Assembly: GCA_030141605.1 (NCBI GenBank)
Contig: JAQGDQ010000469.1
Span: 62,001-126,000, forward strand
Length of the DNA stretch: 64,000 nt
From: Tubiluchus corallicola
Taxonomy: Eukaryota; Priapulida; Priapulimorpha; Priapulimorphida; Tubiluchidae
Direction of reading: 5' to 3'
The notes under the pieces are model-generated. The model worked only from the letters and a program-made list of their open reading frames with translations, did not search any database and was not told the DNA's origin. Shown here piece after piece: positions 12,513-64,000 of the stretch (within the stretch, counting starts at the first letter, position 1; each line of letters starts with the position of its first letter). A program made the position numbers and the translations under genes.

Positions 12513-13370
12513 ACAAGAAAACCCTCCGCTTACATAAAGCTTAAAAAATTCGTCTCGAAATTTTATACCACTTACATACTACCTTTTCGTATTGCATTGG
12601 CCGTAACGCTGTATAAAACATGTAAATTTAAAATCCCGCGATGACCGTTAGCCGCAGCCATTTTAAGGGTAAGTCGTTTGAAACAAGTTTAGATAGCATT
12701 GTGTAAAGTTTGAAAAAGTAATCAGCGCATTCGTAGCACTCTTCTCTAATTAAACAAAAGTAGTAATTACCGATTGTTGTCAATAAGATCAATAATGTGT
12801 TTTTAGTGAATCAGTGGTGCACACTGGGATGGTGATGCAGTGCTGTTTTACCACGTTGCGCAATCTTTTAAATTACAGCATTGAGAATTTTCTAATAAGT
12901 CTTTGATGATAATTTTTTTGATAAGTCTTTTAAATAGCTATGCGTAACGCAAAGTAATATTATATGATATAACTGGAAAGTTTTTTGAGATATACTTTAA
13001 AATCCCCTTTCTTCCCCTTTGTGCATGTTTGTTTGTTTATTGGAGAATCCTTCAGGCTGAAGTACCATGACTACAACTTCAGTAACTTAACGACTTGGCT
13101 TCAGTGGCTTTATGATAATTCTAGGAACTAGGAAACAAAGTTAAACAAGGACTGTTGAAAATAATTTAAAATTTCCTTTTCTTTCCCTGATTTACGTGGT
13201 GTAGTGACGTCATGTAATGGCGCCGTCGGAACAGTATTGCGGGAGATTTAAAATGAAAACAAACGAAAATTTCTTTCAACGCGAATACGATGTGCATAAA
13301 ATTGCTGCTAAGTAGTATAATTTTTTAAGGCGATTTTTCTGAAACCAACTTCAGGTGCTCCTTTTCTTGT
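12513..13370 (+). mobile_element. MITE-like repeat family R1, copy A
   Basis: Begins ACAAGAAAACCCTCC and ends in CTCCTTTTCTTGT, giving a short terminal inverted repeat. Matching copies are at 27639-28181 (+), 22954-23388 (-) and, interrupted, 32225-33245 (-). Shared blocks include TAAAGCTTAAAAA, GTTTGAAAAAGTAATCA and TTAAGGCGATTTTTCTGA. No transposase is encoded. Confidence 0.75.
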
Positions 13371-13499
13371 CCTTTAAAATAAAATAGTTGCACAATCTTA
13401 TACAATAGAAAAGTTGTTATACATTGTAGTGTGATATCTTAAGCGAACAGGAAATATTAATAAAATTACTCTTTTTAGTTTTGAAAAGTTTCTAACCCT

Positions 13500-15010
13500 G
13501 CAAACAGTAAGTTACATGCTTGCCTTGTAGACTTTAAGAAAGCGTTAGATTCGGTGGATAGGACTTGTTTGTTGTATAAACTTGTTCACATTTGTTTGAA
13601 AGGTAGAATATTGCAAATAATTGCCCGAATGTATAAACATAAAATTAGCTATGTAAAAACGGATAAGGGTTTCACAGAAATATTTCTAGTAAACCAAGGT
13701 GTTTTACAAGGGTGTACACTTTCACCAATTTTAATTTGCCTGTACTTGAGCAATCTAGAAGAGCATTTAAATGTAAATGATGCAGATTGTGTTACACTAG
13801 TTTATAGAGCCATTTGTTTCCTTGCGTTTGCAGACGATTTAGTTTTATTAAGTCGATCTAAAGAAGGCTTACAAACATAACTGAATCTTTTAAATACTTA
13901 CTGTACGAAATGGAGATTTTAATTTTTGCGAAAAGACACTCTTGTAACATCAGAAAATATGCCTTTCTATTACGATGATAAGCAGCTGGAACAATGTTCA
14001 GAATGTAAATATTTGTGTGTTTATTATAGCAAAACTGGATGTCTTAAATATACCGTAGACCACTTAATACAACAGCGAAACAAGGCTAACTATTGTTGGC
14101 ATAGTAAAGCCAAAACTTTTGGTTTCTTTGGTATAAATCTGTTTACTTTTTGTGGTCATTTCTCTATTTACTATTTATGTTAAATTCAATTTGTATTATG
14201 GTTACGAGGTTTGAGTTAAACGACATTTTGAAAATTTGGAAAGAACGTTTTTGAGCTATCATAAAGTAATTTTGGGCGTAAAAATACAAACACCAATAAC
14301 TGCTGTATTGTTAGAAATTAGCCTAATATTCTGTGAGTTTGGAAATTCAAATGACGATGATTGGCTGAGGCTAGTCTCACTATCTGAAAGTAGACTGTTG
14401 AAAAAAAGTATTTGATGCACAGAAATGTGAATTTGACGTGGCTTGTTTCAGGTGGCAAGTTAATATGTTTTTTTTTGGTGGAACATAACATAACTGTTCC
14501 GATTTATTTTAATACTGTATATCTTTTAGAAATGAGACAGCAAGCAAACTATGTTATATCATGGAGAGAATCTTTAAACTCTATGAGCAAATTATCCTTT
14601 TATAGATCATTTAAACAGAATTAAACAGAAAAGTGAAAACATATTTAGAAAATGCTAAGAATACTAAAGACAGAAAGGCCATGACAAAATTTAGAACTAG
14701 TGCTCATTGCTTGGCTGTTGAAGCTGGTTGATAAAGTCACCCATTCCACGTGAATATGGAGTTCGTAGTGTTTGTTGAAGTTGAATGTCATTTTCTAGTG
14801 TACTGCTCAAAACATAACGTTGCATCAACTTTGTGTTGAACACATTTAACCAGTCTGTCCAACTTTTAATGTTTTAACTGAAAATAAAATACTGTAATAC
14901 AATGTGAAGTGGCAAAATTGATCAAACGTGCATGTAATCTATTGTAAGAAATATTTATTATTGCTTTGATCGGCCTTAATGGCTATATGTGAATAAACTA
15001 TCTGCTTATC
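13500..15010 (+). pseudogene. Non-LTR retrotransposon relic (RT and C-terminal part)
   Basis: The longest intact frame is 13554-13880. Preceding ACLVDFKKALDSVD and then GVLQGCTLSPILICLYLSNL and CFLAFADDLVLLSRSK are RT motifs including catalytic F-A-D-D. Later frames give CKYLCVYYSKTG and LKYTVDHLIQQ (13990-14080), ILGVKIQTP (about 14270) and a Cys/His-like C-terminus at about 14700-14830. Stops and frameshifts break it several times. A 3' end with GTGAATAAACTATC lies near 15000. Truncated 5' as usual for LINEs. Confidence 0.8.
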
Positions 15011-15171
15011 AAAGATTTTTTATTATAAAACAATAATTATTATTACACAATAATGTCTATTAACGCATTTTAGAAATCTGTGCAAAACAAGAATCACAAT
15101 GATCTAAAACTGTATTAACGAACTTATAAACGGCAATAAACTTTAATAATTAAATTGCGAGGTAGCCTGTG

Positions 15172-16245
15172 CTGGATTAGCCATTAGGCAACTAAGGCAC
15201 ATGCCAAAAATCCAGGCCACAAAAAATAAAGTAAAAAAAATTAATATGCTCTCAGGCGATGACAAAAATGCTTTCCTTTATTTTTAAATCATGGCTACTG
15301 AATAGAATGGGGTTAGAGGTTAGATGGATTCTGCGAGGTTTGGAACTTCTTACTCAAGTGTTTTTTATTGTTATCTTTCTGATAACGAAAGAATAAGATG
15401 CTATTCAGGCAGGATTGTTTGTCATATTGTATCTTAACATGGTTGATCAATAACACATTTTTTGTTGTTTACCACGTGACAATTTTATTTGCTTTTCTGA
15501 GCTAAAAGCTGTGCTACATTTCTTCCCTTTCCTTTACCTTAATCTATCATTGGTTTGTTTTAGACGACAGTTTACATTTGACGCGTATGTCTGATCCTAG
15601 TATTTCTCACGATGATAGTGAGTCAAGTGTAATTGTCCAAGGTATTTCCTCTGCACCTGGTACTTTTAATTTTGCTGGTAAAGATTTGAGGGAGGAGTTT
15701 GAGCTGTAGATGGAAGATTTTGAAGATTGGTTAAAGGAAAACCGAACGATTGATTACTCAATCTCATTTTAATTTACTATCCAAAATATACGTTTGTTGC
15801 ATCTAAAAGTTAGCAATTGTTTCTTATATTTGAGTAATTAGCTTAGAAAGTTAATTAACGGTAACCGGACGCAGCTATTGCTTACGTCAGAAACTAACCA
15901 CAGTTTGTGCAATAACAGGCATCTTCCCTTGCGCATCAAGAACGTTTGTGTGAGTTTTACTGTACTGCCTAAACGCGTGATGTCATGAAAATTGGCTTTT
16001 CGTCATGTGACATCAGAAACTAACACAGCAGTTCATGATTATCACGGTACAGCCTTCTATTTGCCGGCCACGCGAATGTGACAAAAAGGCGCCGTTGCCA
16101 ATCTTAGTAGATTCACTGAGGGGCTGAATCTTCTGTTGCTAAGTTTAACTTTTTTCCTATATCTATATTTATATCTATATTTTCAGACCACTTATCAAAA
16201 TCTGCCTAGGGCAGGCAGAGCCGTAACCCTGCATTGGAGGCACCT
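15172..16245. mobile_element. Possible hAT-like element remnant with a nested MITE
   Basis: The left end GTGCTGGATTAGCCATTAGGCA and the reverse complement of the right end near 16235 (CAATGCAGGGTTACGGCTCTGCC) look like diverged inverted repeats. Between them, 15588-15708 (+) has a short frame MSDPSISHDDSESSVIV with no known family. The assignment is tentative. Confidence 0.3.
15731..16135 (+). repeat. TTAA-flanked MITE family R2, truncated copy
   Basis: Aligns throughout with 33856-34265: both start TTAAAGGA(A/G)AACCG and share GTTAATTAACGG and ACTAACCACAGTTTGTGCAA. The right terminal repeat is missing here. Confidence 0.75.
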
Positions 16246-16771
16246 ATTTTCGTCCGTGATGTATGGTCTCTAAAATCCGGTGTTGAGTTTATTCGACTGA
16301 CACGGTTATGAGCCTAACTCATTAGCTGGTATTGCAACTGCAGTTCTAAGTTTTCTACTGGTAACTGGAGTGATGTCAACTCTTGGCATTAAAACATTCT
16401 TGCCTTGTTAGCGGTCGTATATTACAAAAGCTGCATTTCACAAAAGGCGAAACTTTGATTTTTATGAAAAATGATTGCTATGAACATAAATAATAATGTC
16501 TTAATTGACCTGATCCTGCGTGCATCAGAAAGAGCATGGTTACTTGGTGCACTTTTCATTCCCTCAAGTTAACACCAGATGGCAGCTGTGGTTAAGCTTC
16601 CATCTGAGTTCCAAGTGACTGAAATAAGCAACAGTGTGTGACAGTTTATAACGTGCTACATTCTTTAAATTTTTACAAAAAAGTGCTAAAGTACAACTGT
16701 AACTTTACATATTCGGATATGTATAACAAGAAATATTAACATGGCTGCTAACATACAACAATGCCTAAATT

Positions 16772-61864
<45,093 letters not shown>

Positions 61865-62985
61865 ACAAAGAAGAATTCAGCAACAACAACAACACGATGA
61901 GCTCATTAAAAGAACAACAATAACATTTCTAATTTAGTCACATTATTGTTTATTTTAAACGCGCGATTTCACGAAAGTACAGCGACAAAAACAGATCGAA
62001 TTTCTCTTTAAACAAGCCAAACACGATAAACCCATTAACTAATGAGATACGAAGAGAATGAGAAAAACAAGAGCAAAGTTAACGCATTGATGAAGGTATT
62101 ATTTTCTCGGTAATAAAAAAGTAATTGAAACTTGACGAAACTATATTCTGTTACACATTTCTGAAGTCCCGCAGGAAAAGTTTATCAATAACTTGCAGTC
62201 GAATCCGTGTGAGGAGTTTTGTGCTTTTTCACGTTTGCCGCGTGTTTCCCTCCGGTTTCAACTTTGCCTGAGCTTCCCAAACTGCGCTGACGCAGATATA
62301 ACCATCGCAGCATCTACTATCATCCGTAGACTGCTGCTGCCATCCATGGCTAGTTAACAAAATTAATCTTTATAAAATTTATAATTAAGAAACAGCAGAG
62401 TAACAAACGTTAAGTGACAAGAAATGGCATAGTAATAGGAAGTGAACTAAGAAGAAACAGCAGAGTAACAAGCAGTTAAGTGACAAGAAAAATCATAATA
62501 ACAAGAACCTGTTCTGGGCAGTTCGACCCAAAAACTGGCGCCAAGTAACATCTGCAGGGTTTTTCAAAATTGTTGTGCAAAAGCTGACTAGTTAATGTAT
62601 GGCTGGTCCCAAGTTCAACATTCGCTGATCGTAGTGTTCATTCGCAATTCTAATTCTGCCTGTATCTGAACGTGGTTCAGGCACCACTGCTGGTTCAGTG
62701 TCTCATCTTAAACGTTTAGCTTTTCATAACGAATCCCAGTATTCACAGTTTCCGTGGTCTCTCTTCACATACACCATTCTATCTAATCTTTGTGAATTCA
62801 ACTCTACACAAAATACTTGAACATGCATTTTAAGTATTTAAAAGTACAAACTTTTGTATTTAAAGGCCGTGTTTCTGACTTTACAATTTTACACAAAAAC
62901 AGAAAGAAAATGCTCTAGATAAGATTTTCTTATTCTCTTAAGTACTTGTTGGCGGTTTATATAAGAGAAAATCTAAGGTAAAGTG
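61865..62985. other. Intergenic region between XXYLT1 and colmedin
   Basis: Expected to hold the colmedin promoter and 5' UTR on the minus strand, but no convincing TATA box or initiator was identified. A duplicated phrase AAGAAACAGCAGAGTAACAA occurs near 62388 and 62451. Nothing else is recognised. Confidence 0.4.
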
Positions 62986-62998
62986 TCATTTCCGAACA

Positions 62999-63252
<254 letters not shown>

Positions 63253-63262
63253 TAGTAACAAC

Positions 63263-63268
63263 TTTATT
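63263..63268 (-). terminator. Candidate XXYLT1 polyadenylation signal
   Basis: AATAAA on the minus strand, 218 bp after the XXYLT1 stop. It could instead be part of a retroposon tail, since the AGT array follows at once. Confidence 0.4.
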
Positions 63269-63485
63269 TGCCATAATAATATTGAGAATCATAACAAAAT
63301 AATTTTAAGATACTCAATTAGTGATAGTTAAAAAACATACACTTTTTTGGTAGGATTCTTGATGTCTTTGCTAATTCCTTTGCTCTGCAATAAAGCCTTC
63401 AACTTAGCTACTACAGTTACTACGAAAACAAACACTCTACGATTGAGGTGGGCTTTAATGTTGCATTTAATGTAACTTAAAAGTT

Positions 63486-64000
63486 TCACACGGGTAGTTT
63501 AGAAGCACAATTTCCGTGAAATATTTTTATTTTACCACCACACTTATAATACGAATCAAATAAATTCTGATTAAATTTTCGCTTTGTCAAGTATAACTTG
63601 CACAGCTGCCTATTCCAATTGCATGGAATTGTGTAAAATAGTTCAGGGAGCTCCATGCCTATCAATGAGAACACATCTTGATCTCCTAAGTGAGTTTTGT
63701 AAAAACTGTATTTCTGCTGCAGTTTAGACAAAGTTTCAGTGTTGATTGCATAAGCATACAAGCGAGACGTCCGCAGTGCGTGTAAGTCGAGTAAAATCAC
63801 ACCCGTGTTAAAGCCTTGGAAACCGTGTAAACTGGATGCAATGCCCGCCCGCTGGTCTCCCGTTCGGACACGGTAATTCCGGAACGCGCAGTAATACACG
63901 GGTTGTAATTCGTTTCCCAGCCCCATCACTGTTTCAGAATTAAATCTGCCAAAATGCTGATGAAGATGCCATATGTCGTCTGTAAATTTCAGATCAGTGT
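63486..64000 (-). CDS. XXYLT1: Xyloside xylosyltransferase 1, terminal exon (5' part outside window)
   Basis: The frame is open from the window edge (64000) to TGA 63486-63488, about 170 residues. Visible blocks are DLKF at the edge (probably the last Asp of a DxD metal site), MGLGNELQPVY, GFNTGVILLDLHALR, HLGDQDVFSLIGMELPELF, CNWNRQLC and KIFHGNC near the C-terminus. These are characteristic of the GT8-type enzyme XXYLT1, an ER/Golgi type II membrane protein that adds the second xylose to Xyl-Glc-O-Ser on Notch EGF repeats. The final HGNC carries the family's C-terminal metal-binding His. The GTG before MGLGNE is internal, since the frame continues upstream. The gene lies head-to-tail with the colmedin gene, with about 1.6 kb between. 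An AATAAA on this strand lies at 63263-63268. Confidence 0.92.
   Translation of the reverse strand, partial: TDLKFTDDIWHLHQHFGRFNSETVMGLGNELQPVYYCAFRNYRVRTGDQRAGIASSLHGFQGFNTGVILLDLHALRTSRLYAYAINTETLSKLQQKYSFYKTHLGDQDVFSLIGMELPELFYTIPCNWNRQLCKLYLTKRKFNQNLFDSYYKCGGKIKIFHGNCASKLPV

Overview
The window is AT-rich animal (metazoan) nuclear DNA. The evidence is GT-AG introns, a collagen-olfactomedin membrane protein split over at least 15 exons and about 45 kb, the last exon of a xyloside xylosyltransferase gene, decayed non-LTR retrotransposons, MITE-like repeats, and very dense microsatellites and minisatellites. I see no bacterial operons, CRISPR arrays or rRNA genes. I cannot fix the species; an invertebrate is most likely.

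Two recognisable genes are on the minus strand. From 16772 to 61864 runs a colmedin/gliomedin-type gene. Exon 1 (61211-61864) encodes a cytoplasmic tail, a signal-anchor helix and a very basic stalk. Eight collagen exons lie between 43465 and 28319, two linker exons at 27226-27258 and 24241-24297, and four olfactomedin exons at 23569-23702, 19628-19713, 18843-19011 and 16772-17143. All splice phases agree and the joined frame is 756 codons plus stop, a strong internal check. At the right edge, 63486-64000 is the terminal exon of an XXYLT1-like Golgi xylosyltransferase, cut by the window end. A third, unrecognised coiled-coil gene is supported by two phase-matched exons on the minus strand at 9208-9484 and 8932-9090.

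The left 16 kb is mostly mobile-element debris: a Tx1/L1-like LINE C-terminus (1-375) with further 3' pieces, a 1,045-bp repeat in two direct copies (1747-2791, 3061-4105), a tRNA-SINE candidate, LINE reverse transcriptase relics (6850-8930 and 13500-15010), and a MITE at 12513-13370 that recurs three more times. The introns of the large gene hold a foldback element (26222-27112), a telomere-like block between inverted repeats (29645-29880), nested insertions (32225-33245; 39829-40802 with a SINE flanked by 12-bp target duplications), and arrays of 52-, 44-, 72- and 66-bp units. The 66-bp array (about 45 copies, 52.2-55.2 kb) is open on both strands for over 900 codons. A Penelope-type inverted-repeat relic with a hammerhead-like core lies at 59711-60165.

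I found no convincing new biological system. The points most worth checking are the gene model itself (an RGD in the collagen stalk and a changed olfactomedin calcium-site position), the two-strand-open 66-bp array, the hammerhead-like motif, the foldback beside a 33-bp exon, and the repeated pattern of simple repeats starting just 3' of AATAAA motifs, which points to retroposon tails as their seeds.
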